A DNA stretch of 64,000 bases. It comes from Euglena gracilis. Its lineage: Eukaryota; Euglenida; Euglenophyceae; Euglenales. The stretch spans positions 23,150,064 through 23,214,063 of the forward strand of contig CP154955.1 of assembly GCA_039621445.1 (NCBI GenBank), read 5' to 3'. The position numbers were made by a program, and so were the translations under genes. Positions 24,801-37,800 of this stretch are shown in pieces (position 1 is the stretch's first letter; every line of letters begins with the position of its first letter). The notes beneath the pieces are model-generated. The model searched no databases. It saw nothing but the letters and a program-made list of their open reading frames with translations, and had not been told where the DNA came from.

Positions 24801-25796
24801 GCCCAACTTGACCCGGGTCAGTATCTGGGGGGGGGGGCTAACGGGGGGGTTCCCATACCAACCCGGATGAAACGCCTTGTAGCACCCTCCGGGAGGCCCT
24901 GCCCAGGATGGTGCACCGCCGTGCCACGGTGGCCAGCCGCCCCTCCTCTTCCTCCCCGGGCAGGGCGAACTGCACCACCGCCAAGCACCTTCAGTCACCC
25001 ACCCTGTAGGGTCCCCGCCCTGCTTCAACCAAAAATGGCCTAAAAGTCAAAACAGTGGCCAAGGGTCAAAACAGCCAAAAAGGCCAAAAGTGATCAGAAA
25101 GGCCAAAAGTGACAGAAAGTGGCAAAACGTTGGCGAAAAGTGGGCCAAAATGGCTGAAAGCATTTATGATGGACAAAAAATACCGCATCGCCCTGCATTG
25201 GATCCTCACCTTCGGCCTGAATCCTGCATCAGCCTGCACCATTGAAAATGCTTGATCATGGCCGACACGTGCAGCCACGCCAGAGCCTGCACAGCAAAGG
25301 TGGGCACCGTCATCCGATCCTGCAGCGGGTGCCGCCGGGTGCCGATGGGGGGGGGTGGCCCCTCCTTCCCCCCGTGAGTCTGCCCCTCAAAACAAACTTG
25401 GGACTTCCAGCCTTCAGGCCTTACGGGGGGGGGGGGTTGTCAACAGGTGGCACCATTCCACATTCAAAACGCCTCCAACCAAGCTTCTTTTTTAAAAAAA
25501 ATCCGCAAGTGATGTGCATAACAAACACATTTCCCTGGGGATCCGACCCAAGCAGTTTCCCCTCAAATAGCCATCAGGGACTCCAGCCCACCAACCCCAA
25601 AACGGAAATTCGATCCCTGCAAATTACCCTCTGCCCACAATGACGCCCCCTCCACCCCTGTAGATGCGACCGTCCTTTAAAAAAAAAAGGTTGGCATCCA
25701 CCATCCACAAAAGCCGATGTAAAAGACACACGCACACACACAAAACAGACACACACACAGACACAACCACAACACACCCAAACCAAACACACCAAA

Positions 25797-25839
<43 letters not shown>

Positions 25840-28800
25840 GGCACATCGCATCCACGCCCGGGTGGCCTTGGATGATGGGGACCCCCTCGGCACTGCCCCA
25901 GAACACGCCGCGGAACAGGCTGGGCCGGGGGTCGCCCCGCAGCCGCAGCAGCGGCGTGAAGGGCTTGACGTCGTTGTGCGTCATGCGGCAGTGGGTGGCG
26001 TTGCCCGAGCGGCCGCTGGCGCTCGTCAGCCAGGGCTCCGGCAGCACGTACACCGTGACCCGCCACCGCAGCAGCTCCCGCGGCGGCGCCGGGCGGCCGC
26101 CGCCCCCGCCCGCTGGGCCGCCCGGGGACCAAACCCGACCCCCTTGGGGGGATGGGGTGCCGGCAGTGGGCACCCCAAGGCACAGGGCACTCCTGGGGTT
26201 GGGCAAAGGAAGGCCCGGCTGGGGGAATTTTAAACGTCAAATGACACCACCAACAAAGCCAACCCCGTGCGTGTGGGAGCCCGTAAGACCCCGGCCACTA
26301 AATCCTGCCCAATCCGACGGGCTGATCAGGAACCATTCTTTCCGGCCCGGCGATGTGTGAGCTCCCACCAGCCCTCCCCACCCACCCTTCCAGAGCACCT
26401 GCCAGCCCCTACCCCGGCAGCCACCCGGGACGGAGCGGCGGCGCCGAGGAGGGCCAGGGTGAGGGTGGCGGCCACCCGCTGGGGGACGGGCACGGGGTCC
26501 GGGCGGCGCAGCCGGGCCCGCAGCGTGGCGGCGGGGGCCCCCGCCGGCCGCTCCGGCCGCTCCCCCGACCCGTCCGCGGTCGCCAGCGGCAGGGGCAGGG
26601 GCGCCTCCGCCTCGAAGAGGTCGGAGCTGGCCGCCAGGGCGAGGCGCGACGGGTCCCCAGCGGCGGCGGCGGCGGCGGGGGTGGCGGGGGAGGCGGGGGC
26701 GGCGGGGCAGCCGGCGCAGTGGAACGCCCAGCGCCAGTCGGCGTCGCCGAGCTCGTCCTGTGTGACGTACACCACCGCCGGCCCCTCCCCCCAGGCGGTG
26801 GGCGGCGGGTGCGCCACGGCGGGGGCAGGCATGGGTTGGGGTGCGCGCCGGGCGGGGGCGGGGGGGGGGGGGTCCCAAACAGAAGAGGGCGGTGGCACCG
26901 TACCCGGGAGGTTCAGGACATGGGGGACATCCACAAGCCAGGCGGGCAGGCCGGGAGGGTTGCGGTAGGAGGATGCTCGAGAGTATCCTCGGAGACGGTT
27001 CGAGGTCAAAAAGAAATGCATTTAACAAAATAACTCCTTCCTACCTGCCACCTCTTTTTGTGTGCATGTTGACCTAACCGCATCCCTTTGATTAACAACA
27101 TCACTCCTTTTTCCTGCCACTCCTACAATAATAACAACGTTCTGAATCTCGGTCTTTTGAACCCAGGACGCAGCAGCGTTCGAGGATTCTCGGTGCATGC
27201 AAGAGCATCCTCGATCGAAATGACGTTCGAGGTAGCTTAAGGATGCTTTTAAGCCCCCCCCCTGAGAGGGGGTTAAAAGCGCTCAAGGATGCTTGACCTC
27301 GAACGTTTGATCAGGAGCAACCTCCTGCACATACCCCCCAAACTGGCCCGTTGCGAGGTGCGTGACATACGCAGGAATGATTATTTCGAAATAATGCACC
27401 CGGTAGGCTAGGGCTACACATCCATGCAAACAAAACATACCATGACCCCCGCGAAATATATGTGTGTGGTAACTGTACCTTGTTGCATCAAATGCCCATT
27501 GTTGGCAGGTTGTTGTTATCCACAAATCAAATAGGATTAAACCTGCAAGCAAAGGAGCTGAAAAAAATGAAGCCCTTCTATTGGCCTTGGCGTTTTTAAA
27601 AGGACATGCACACACACACAGTAAAAAGTGGGGTAACACAAGCAATGCCTGAAGAGTGGGGTACGGGGTGACTGAAGGTGTCCGGGTAAAGCCAAACCAC
27701 TGCTAGCCAACAGTGTTCTCAGAAAGGTGTGAAGCGAATCAACCACAAAAACACACCAACATCAGGATGCCTCTGTTGCAAAAATTAATAAAAGAAATCA
27801 GGAGTGTTCCCACCCATATGTGTTTCATTTCGGCTTTTCGGCTTTTTTTTGCCATTTTTCTTACATTTGGCTGGCAAAACGGTTTTTTCGCCATTTTGAC
27901 GATGGCGAAGCAGCTTTTTTGCCGTTTTGCTGACGGCAAAACGGCTTTTTTGCCGTTTGGGCCATGGCGAAACGGCTTTTTTGCCATTTCGCCGACGGCG
28001 AAACGGGCTTTTTCGCCATTTTGCCAAAAAGCCGTTTTAAAACAAAAAGGCTTCTAATGGGTGGGAACAAGTGACGAACACCAACCCCAAATGGTTTGAT
28101 ATATGACTTGTGTAAATAGACATTATCTGCCGAAAGTAAAAATAATGAAATTGAAAAACCCATGCATTCACACAGATACACCCTTGACCTAAAATTAAGC
28201 TCGTATGATGGATCAGCCAGCAAATGAATAATATTTCGGAATAAATACGGAGGGGGATGCTGCAGTTTCACCGCTGGAGAATAATGAGCAACAAAAAGGA
28301 TTTCTATGAGAGAAAAAATATTCCGTCAAACAAGCATGTATACTCCAACACTGAATCCGTAAAGATCCGAAAATTTAAAAAAAAACAAGCACTGCGTTGC
28401 TCATTTTGAGATTCCTGAACCAATGGAGGACGGCCATTTGGCCAGCAGACAAGATCAACCAATATGGAGGTGATAGGTCGTAAACCAGCTCATGCTGTGG
28501 GGGCAAAATCCCCCACACTTAGAACCCCCCCAGGGTTTTAGGATCCTGTTTAGTGGTTGACCCCGAGGGGGGGGGGGTTATAAGTGGGGGGATTACAGCC
28601 TGGGCGATTCTCCTTGCCTTTTCATGTCTTCCCAGGGGGCGGGGTATAAGTCATGGATTAGTTGTTGGGTCCGGGGGGTTATAAGTGGGGGGGTCGGGTT
28701 TATGCATTTGGTGAATGGCAACCCAACATCCTGCCATCTTAAGATGGGGAGGAGCAACCCAAAATGAGTGGGAAGGGATCAGGAAACAGAAACAGAGGGA

Positions 28801-31800
28801 TTCCAGCCACTTGCCCAAAGCAGCGGTGTAGGTGGGTGGGGTGGGTGTCGGGGTGGCCGTGTGGTTGGGGAAATGCACGCGGGTGGGGCTGGGGGTGTGC
28901 TGTGGTGGGTGGGACGGGGAAGGACTCGCCTGGTGCGCGATGCGACGGATGGGCGTCGGGGTGGCAGTCCTGGTGATGGGGCCACGCTGCTGCGGTCAAA
29001 TGATGCGGAAAGGGGCGAAGCCATGTCCCGAAACCAATAACTGGAACGGACAGCACAACACGAAGAAATGCTGCTGCCTGGCTGCTGCCCCTTCCCCTGT
29101 GGGCATCCCATGGCTGGAACTGGGCTGACCAATCGGGGGTCCAACCCAACCCGGAAAACTGCCAAGCGGCCAAAGCTGAAAGGTTGCCCCCACGAAAAAA
29201 ACAAGGTATGCAGAAATTACATTTCGGCACAAGAAAATTTGAGTTCAATCGCCCATTTCCAACCCATTTTCCTCCGACGGTGTGTCCCATTCGCACACCA
29301 AAAAAAAACAGAAGAAAACGCCGTATCACCACCATCCAGCCATCTTTCGGGGACGGGGGGGGGGGGTGGCAGCCCAGGAATCAAACTGAAAAAACAATTA
29401 AACAGCAGCCCAAGAGGGAGGGGGAACAAAACTGGAACAAAGCTTGCTGGCTCTCCCCTACTCGTATAAATGAGTGCACCCACCCAAACCGACAGGTCAT
29501 TGCCGCATGGTGGATCAGCCAGCAAACGGACGTGGAGGGGTGGGAAAAGGGGCGGCGACAGAAACTGCCGACCTTCACCTCTTGAGAATCAACCATCACA
29601 TTCAGGCCCACTGACACACCTCCTTTTGATTGCTTAATTTTTTTCTCGATCCAGTGGGATTTTCAAACACTTCAACTATGAAAACCCCAATAACTATCAA
29701 AAAAATGCATATTTTGTTGCTCATTATGAGATTCCTGAACAGGTGGAGGACCACCATTTGGCCGGCAGACGGGATCAACGATTTTTGAGGTGATAGATTA
29801 TAGACCAGCTCATGCTGTGGGGGTATGCGTTTGGTGAATGGCAACCCAACATCCTGCCATCTTAAGGAGGAGCAACCCAAAATGAGTGGGAAGGGATCAG
29901 GAAACAGAAACAGAGGGATTCCAGCCACTTGCCCAAAGCAGCGGTGTAGGTGGGTGGGGTGGGTGTCGGGGTGGCCGTGTGGTTGGGGAAATGCACGCGG
30001 GTGGGGCTGGGGGTGTGCTGTGGTGGGTGGGACGGGGAAGGACTCGCCTGGTGCACGATGCGACGGATGGGCGTCGGGGTGGCAGTCCTGGTGATGGGGC
30101 CACGCTGCTGCAGTCAAATGATGCGGAAAGGGGCGAAGCCATGTCCCGAAACCAATAACTGGAACGGACAGCACAACACGAAGAAATGCTGCTGCCTGGC
30201 TGCTGCCCCTTCCCCTGTGGGCATCCCATGGCTGGAACTGGGCTGACCAATCGGGGGTCCAACCCAACCCGGAAAACTGCCAAGCGGCCAAAGCTGAAAG
30301 GTTGCCTCCACGAAAAAACAAGGTATGCAGAAATTACATTTCGGCACAAGAAAATTTGAATTCAATCGCCCATTTCCAACCCATTTTCCTCCGACGGTGT
30401 GTCCCATTCGCACACCAAAAAAAACCCGGAAGAAAACGCCGTATCACCACCATCCAGCCATCTTTCGGGGACGGGGGGGGGGGTGGCAGCCCAGGAATCA
30501 AACTGAAAAAACAATTAAACAGCAGCCCAAGAGGGAGGGGGAACAAAACTGGAACAAAGCTTGCTGGCTCTCCCCTACTTGTATAAATGAGTGCACCCAC
30601 CCAAACCGACAGGTCATTGTCGCATGATGGATCAGCCAGCAAACGGACGTGGAGGGGTGGGAAAAGGGGCGGCGACAGAAACTGCCGACCTTCACCTCTT
30701 GAGAATCAACCATCACATTCAGGCCCACTGACACATCTCCTTTTGATTGCTTAATTTTTTTCTCGATCCAGTGGGATTCTCAAACACTTCAACTATGAAA
30801 ACCCCAATAACTATCAAAAAAATGCATATTTTGTTGCTCATTATGAGATTCCTGAACAGGTGGAGGACCGCCATTTGGCCGGCAGACGGGATCAACGATT
30901 TTTGAGGTGATAGATTGCAGACCAGCTCATGCTGTGGGGGTATGCGTTTGGTGAATGGCAACCCAACATCCTGCCATCTTAAGGAGGAGCAACCCAAAAT
31001 GAGTGGGAAGGGATCAGGAAACAGAAACAGAGGGATTCCAGCCACTTGCCCAAAGCAGCGGTGTAGGTGGGTGGGGTGGGTGTCGGGGTGGCCGTGTGGT
31101 TGGGGTAATGCACGCGGGTGGGGCTGGGGGTGTGCTGTGGTGGGTGGGACGGGGAAGGACTCGCCTGGTGCGCGATGCGACGGATGGGCGTCGGGGTGGC
31201 AGTCCTGGTGATGGGGCCACGCTGCTGCGGTCAAATGATGCGGAAAGGGGCGAAGCCATGTCCCGAAACCAATAACTGGAACGGACAGCACAACACGAAG
31301 AAATGCTGCTGCCTGGCTGCTGCCCCTTCCCCTGTGGGCATCCCATGGCTGGAACTGGGCTGACCAATCGGGGGTCCAACCCAACCCGGAAAACTGCCAA
31401 GCGGCCAAAGCTGAAAGGTTGCCCCCACGAAAAACAAGGTATGCAGAAATTACATTTCGGCACAAGAAAATTTGAATTCAATCGCCCATTTCCAACCCAT
31501 TTTCCTCCGACGGTGTGTCCCATTCGCACACCAAAAAAAAAACAGAAGAAAACGCCGTATCACCACCATCCAGCCATCTTTCGGGGACGGGGGGGGGGGG
31601 GTGGCAGCCCAGGAATCAAACTGAAAAAACAATTAAACAGCAGCCCAAGAGGGAGGGGGAACAAAACTGGAACAAAGCTTGCTGGCTCTCCCCTACTCGT
31701 ATAAATGAGTGCACCCACCCAAACCGACAGGTCATTGCCGCATGGTGGATCAGCCAGCAAACGGACGTGGAGGGGTGGGAAAAGGGGCGGCGACAGAACG

Positions 31801-34800
31801 TGCCGACCTCAACCTCATGAGAATCAACCATCACATTCAGACACACTAACACACATCATTTTGATTGATTAATTTATTTCTCGATCCAGTAAGATTTTCA
31901 AACACTTCAACTATGAAAACCCCAATAACTATCAAAAAAATGCATATTTTGTTGCTCATTATGAGATTCCTGAACAGGTGGAGGACCACCATTTGGCCGG
32001 CAGACGGGATCAACGATTTTTGAGGTGATAGATTGTAGACCAGCTCATGCTGTGGGGGTATGCGTTTGGTGAATGGCAACCCAACATCCTGCCATCTTAA
32101 GGAGGAGCAACCCAAAATGAGTGGGAAGGGATCAGGAAACAGAAACAGAGGGATTCCAGCCACTTGCCCAAAGCAGCGGTGTAGGTGGGTGGGGTGGGTG
32201 TCGGGGTGGCCGTGTGGTTGGGGAAATGCACGCGGGTGGGGCTGGGGGTGTGCTGTGGTGGGTGGGACGGGGAAGGACTCGCCTGGTGCACGATGCGACG
32301 GATGGGCGTCGGGGTGGCAGTCCTGGTGATGGGGCCACGCTGCTGCGGTCAAATGATGCGGAAAGGGGCGAAGCCATGTCCCGAAACCAATAACTGGAAC
32401 GGACAGCACAACACGAAGAAATGCTGCTGCCTGGCTGCTGCCCCTTCCCCTGTGGGCATCCCATGGCTGGAACTGGGCTGACCAATCGGGGGTCCAGCCC
32501 AACCCGGAAAACTGCCAAGCGGCCAAAGCTGAAAGGTTGCCCCCACGAAAAAACAAGGTATGCAGAAATTACATTTCGGCACAAGAAAATTTGAATTCAA
32601 TCGCCCATTTCCAACCCATTTTCCTCCGACGGTGTGTCCCATTCGCACACCAAAAAAAAACCAGAAGAAAACGCCGTATCACCACCATCCAGCCATCTTT
32701 CGGGGACGGGGGGGGGGGTGGCAGCCCAGGAATCAAACTGAAAAAACAATTAAACAGCAGCCCAAGAGGGAGGGGGAACAAAACTGGAACAAAGCTTGCT
32801 GGCTCTCCCCTACTCGTATAAATGAGTGCACCCACCCAAACCGACAGGTCATTGTCGCATGATGGATCAGCCAGCAAACGGACGTGGAGGGGTGGGAAAA
32901 GGGGCGGCGACAGAAACTGCCGACCTTCACCTCTTGAGAATCAACCATCACATTCAGGCCCACTGACACACCTCCTTTTGATTGCTTAATTTTTTTCTCG
33001 ATCCAGTGGGATTTTCAAACACTTCAACTATGAAAAACCCCAATAACTATCAAAAAAATGCATATTTTGTTGCTCATTATGAGATTCCTGAACAGGTGGA
33101 GGACCGCCATTTGGCCGGCAGACGGGATCAACGATTTTTGAGGTGATAGATTGTAGACCAGCTCATGCTGTGGGGGTATGCGTTTGGTGAATGGCAACCC
33201 AACATCCTGCCATCTTAAGGAGGAGCAACCCAAAATGAGTGGGAAGGGATCAGGAAACAGAAACAGAGGGATTCCAGCCACTTGCCCAAAGCAGCGGTGT
33301 AGGTGGGTGGGGTGGGTGTCGGGGTGGCCGTGTGGTTGGGGAAATGCACGCGGGTGGGGCTGGGGGTGTGCTGTGGTGGGTGGGACGGGGAAGGACTCGC
33401 CTGGTGCACGATGCGACGGATGGGCGTCGGGGTGGCAGTCCTGGTGATGGGGCCACGCTGCTGCGGTCAAATGATGCGGAAAGGGGCGAAGCCATGTCCC
33501 GAAACCAATAACTGGAACGGACAGCACAACACGAAGAAATGCTGCTGCCTGGCTGCTGCCCCTTCCCCTGTGGGCATCCCATGGCTGGAACTGGGCTGAC
33601 CAATCGGGGGTCCAACCCAACCCGGAAAACTGCCAAGCGGCCAAAGCTGAAAGGTTGCCTCCACGAAAAAACAAGGTATGCAGAAATTACATTTCGGCAC
33701 AAGAAAATTTGAATTCAATCGCCCATTTCCAACCCATTTTCCTCCGACGGTGTGTCCCATTCGCACACCAAAAAAAAAAACAGAAGAAAACGCCGAATCA
33801 CCACCATCCAGCCATCTTTCGGGGACGGGGGGGGGGGGTGGCAGCCCAGGAATCAAACTGAAAAAACAATTAAACAGCAGCCCAAGAGGGAGGGGGAACA
33901 AAACTGGAACAAAGCTTGCTGGATCTCCCCTACTCGTATAAATGAATGCACCCACCCAAACCGACAGGTCATTGTCGCATGATGGATCAGCCAGCAAACG
34001 GACGTGGAGGGGTGGGAAAAGGGGCGGCGACAGAAACTGCCGACCTTCACCTCTTGAGGATCAACCATCACACCCAGGCCCACTGACACACCTCCTTTTG
34101 ATTGCTTAATTTTTTTCTCGATCCAGTGGGATTTTCAAACACTTCAACTATGAAAACCCCAATAACTATCAAAAAAATGCATATTTTGTTGCTCATTATG
34201 AGATTCCTGAACAGGTGGAGGACCGCCATTTGGCCGGCAGACGGGATCAACGATTTTTGAGGTGATAGATTGTAGACCAGCTCATGCTGTGGGGGTATGC
34301 GTTTGGTGAATGGCAACCCAACATCCTGCCATCTTAAGGAGGAGCAACCCAAAATGAGTGGGAAGGGATCAGGAAACAGAAACAGAGGGATTCCAGCCAC
34401 TTGCCCAAAGCAGCGGTGTAGGTGGGTGGGGTGGGTGTCGGGGTGGCCGTGTGGTTGGGGAAATGCACGCGGGTGGGGCTGGGGGTGTGCTGTGGTGGGT
34501 GGGACGGGGAAGGACTCGCCTGGTGCACGATGCGACGGATGGGCGTCGGGGTGGCAGTCCTGGTGATGGGGCCACGCTGCTGCGGTCAAATTATGCGGAA
34601 AGGGGCGAAGCTATGTCCCGAAACCAATAACTGGAACGGACAGCACAACACGAAGAAATGCTGCTGCCTGGCTGCTGCCCCTTCCCCTGTGGGCATCCCA
34701 TGGCTGGAACTGGGCTGACCAATCGGGGGTCCAACCCAACCCGGAAAACTGCCAAGCGGCCAAAGCTGAAAGGTTGCCCCCACGAAAAAACAAGGTATGC

Positions 34801-37800
34801 AGAAATTACATTTCGGCACAAGAAAATTTGAATTCAATCGCCCATTTCCAACCCATTTTCCTCCAACGGTGTGTCCCATTCGCACACCAAAAAAAAACAG
34901 AAGAAAACGCCGAATCACCACCATCCAGCCATCTTTCGGGGACGGGGGGGGGGTGGCAGCCCAGGAATCAAACTGAAAAAACAATTAAACAGCAGCCCAA
35001 GAGGGAGGGGGAACAAAACTGGAACAAAGCTTGCTGGCTCTCCCCTACTTGTATAAATGAGTGCACCCACCCAAACCGACAGGTCATTGCCGCATGGTGG
35101 ATCAGCCAGCAAACGGACGTGGAGGGGTGGGAAAAGGGGCGGCGACAGAAACTGCCGACCTTCACCTCTTGAGAATCAACCATCACACTCAGGCCACTGA
35201 CACACCTCCTTTTGATTGCTTAATTTTTTTCTCAATCCAGTGGGATTTTCAAACACTTCAACTATGAAAAACCCCAATAACTATCAAAAAAATGCATATT
35301 TTGTTGCTCATTATGAGATTCCTGAACAGGTGGAGGACCGCCATTTGGCCGGCAGACGGGATCAACGATTTTGAGGTGATAGATTGTAGACCAGCTCATG
35401 CTGTGGGGGTATGCGTTTGGTGAATGGCAACCCAACATCCTGCCATCTTAAGGAGGAGCAACCCAAAATGAGTGGGAAGGGATCAGGAAACAGAAACAGA
35501 GGGATTCCAGCCACTTGCCCAAAGCAGCGGTGTAGGTGGGTGGGGTGGGTGTCGGGGTGGCCGTGTGGTTGGGGTAATGCACGCGGGTGGGGCTGGGGGT
35601 GTGCTGTGGTGGGTGGGACGGGGAAGGACTCGCCTGGTGCGCGATGCGACGGATGGGCGTCGGGGTGGCAGTCCTGGTGATGGGGCCACGCTGCTGCGGT
35701 CAAATGATGCGGAAAGGGGCGAAGCCATGTCCCGAAACCAATAACTGGAACGGACAGCACAACACGAAGAAATGCTGCTGCCTGGCTGCTGCCCCTTCCC
35801 CTGTGGGCATCCCATGGCTGGAACTGGGCTGACCAATCGGGGGTCCAACCCAACCCGGAAAACTGCCAAGCGGCCAAAGCTGAAAGGTTGCCCCCACGAA
35901 AAAACAAGGTATGCAGAAATTACATTTCGGCACAAGAAAATTTGAATTCAATCGCCCATTTCCAACCCATTTTCCTCCGACGGTGTGTCCCATTCGCATA
36001 CCAAAAAAAAACAGAAGAAAACGCCGAATCACCACCATCCAGCCATCTTTCGGGGACGGGGGGGGGGGGGGGGGCAGCCCAGGAATCAAACTGAAAAAAC
36101 AATTAAACAGCAGCCCAAGAGGGAGGGGGAACAAAACTGGAACAAAGCTTGCTGGCTCTCCCCTACTCGTATAAATGAGTACACCCACCCAAACCGACAG
36201 GTCATTGCCGCATGGTGGATCAGCCAGCAAACGGACGTGGAGGGGTGGGAAAAGGGGCGGCGACAGAAACTGCCGACCTTCACCTCTTGAGAATCAACCA
36301 TCACATTCAGGCCCACTGACACACCTCCTTTTGATTGCTTAATTTTTTTCTCGATCCAGTGGGATTTTCAAACACTTCAACTATGAAAACCCCAATAACT
36401 ATCAAAAAAATGCATATTTTGTTGCTCATTATGAGATTCCTGAACAGGTGGAGGACCACCATTTGGCCGGCAGACGGGATCAACGATTTTTGAGGTGATA
36501 GATTGTAGACCAGCTCATGCTGTGGGGGTATGCGTTTGGTGAATGGCAACCCAACATCCTGCCATCTTAAGGAGGAGCAACCCAAAATGAGTGGGAAGGG
36601 ATCAGGAAACAGAAACAGAGGGATTCCAGCCACTTGCCCAAAGCAGCGGTGTAGGTGGGTGGGGTGGGTGTCGGGGTGGCCGTGTGGTTGGGGAAATGCA
36701 CGCGGGTGGGGCTGGGGGTGTGCTGTGGTGGGTGGGACGGGGAAGGACTCGCCTGGTGCGCGATGCGACGGATGGGCGTCGGGGTGGCAGTCCTGGTGAT
36801 GGGGCCACGCTGCTGCGGCCAAATGATGCAGAAAGGGGCGAAGCCATGTCCCGAAACCAATAACTGGAACGGACAGCACAACACGAAGAAATGCTGCTGC
36901 CTGGCTGCTGCCCCTTCCCCTGTGGGCATCCCATGGCTGGAACTGGGCTGACCAATCGGGGGTCCAACCCAACCCGGAAAACTGCCAAGCGGCCAAAGCT
37001 GAAAGGTTGCCCCCACGAAAAAGCAAGGTATGCACCAATTACAATTCGGCACAAGAAAATTTGAATTCAATCGCCCATTTCCAACCCATTTTCCTCCGAC
37101 GGTGTGTCCCATTCGCATACCAAAAAAAAAACAGAAGAAAACGCCGAATCACCACCATCCAGCCATCGTTCGGGGACGGGGGGGGGGGGTGGCAGCCCAG
37201 GAATCAAACTGAAAAAACAATTAAACAGCAGCCCAAGAGGGAGGGGGAACAAAACTGGAACAAAGCTTGCTGGCTCTCCCCTACTCGTATAAATGAGTAC
37301 ACCCACCCAAACCGACAGGTCATTGCCGCATGGTGGATCAGCCAGCAAACGGACGTGGAGGGGTGGGAAAAGGGGCGGCGACAGAAACTGCCGACCTTCA
37401 CCTCTTGAGAATCAACCATCACATTCAGGCCCACTGACACACCTCCTTTTGATTGCTTAATTTTTTTCTCGATCCAGTGGGATTTTCAAACACTTCAACT
37501 ATGAAAAACCCAATAACTATCAAAAAAATGCATATTTTGTTGCTCATTATGAGATTCCTGAACAGGTGGAGGACCACCATTTGGCCGGCAGACGGGATCA
37601 ACGATTTTTGAGGTGATAGATTGTAGACCAGCTCATGCTGTGGGGGTATGTGTTTGGTGAATGGCAACCCAACATCCTGCCATCTTAAGGAGGAGCAACC
37701 CAAAATGAGTGGGAAGGGATCAGGAAACAGAAACAGAGGGATTCCAGCCACTTGCCCAAAGCAGCGGTGTAGGTGGGTGGGGTGGGTGTCGGGGTGGCCG

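Noticed and set aside
29825-30246. Repeated 89-98-codon plus-strand ORFs in the macrosatellite
   Set aside because: They overlap each other in different frames and repeat with the satellite unit; no coding signal.
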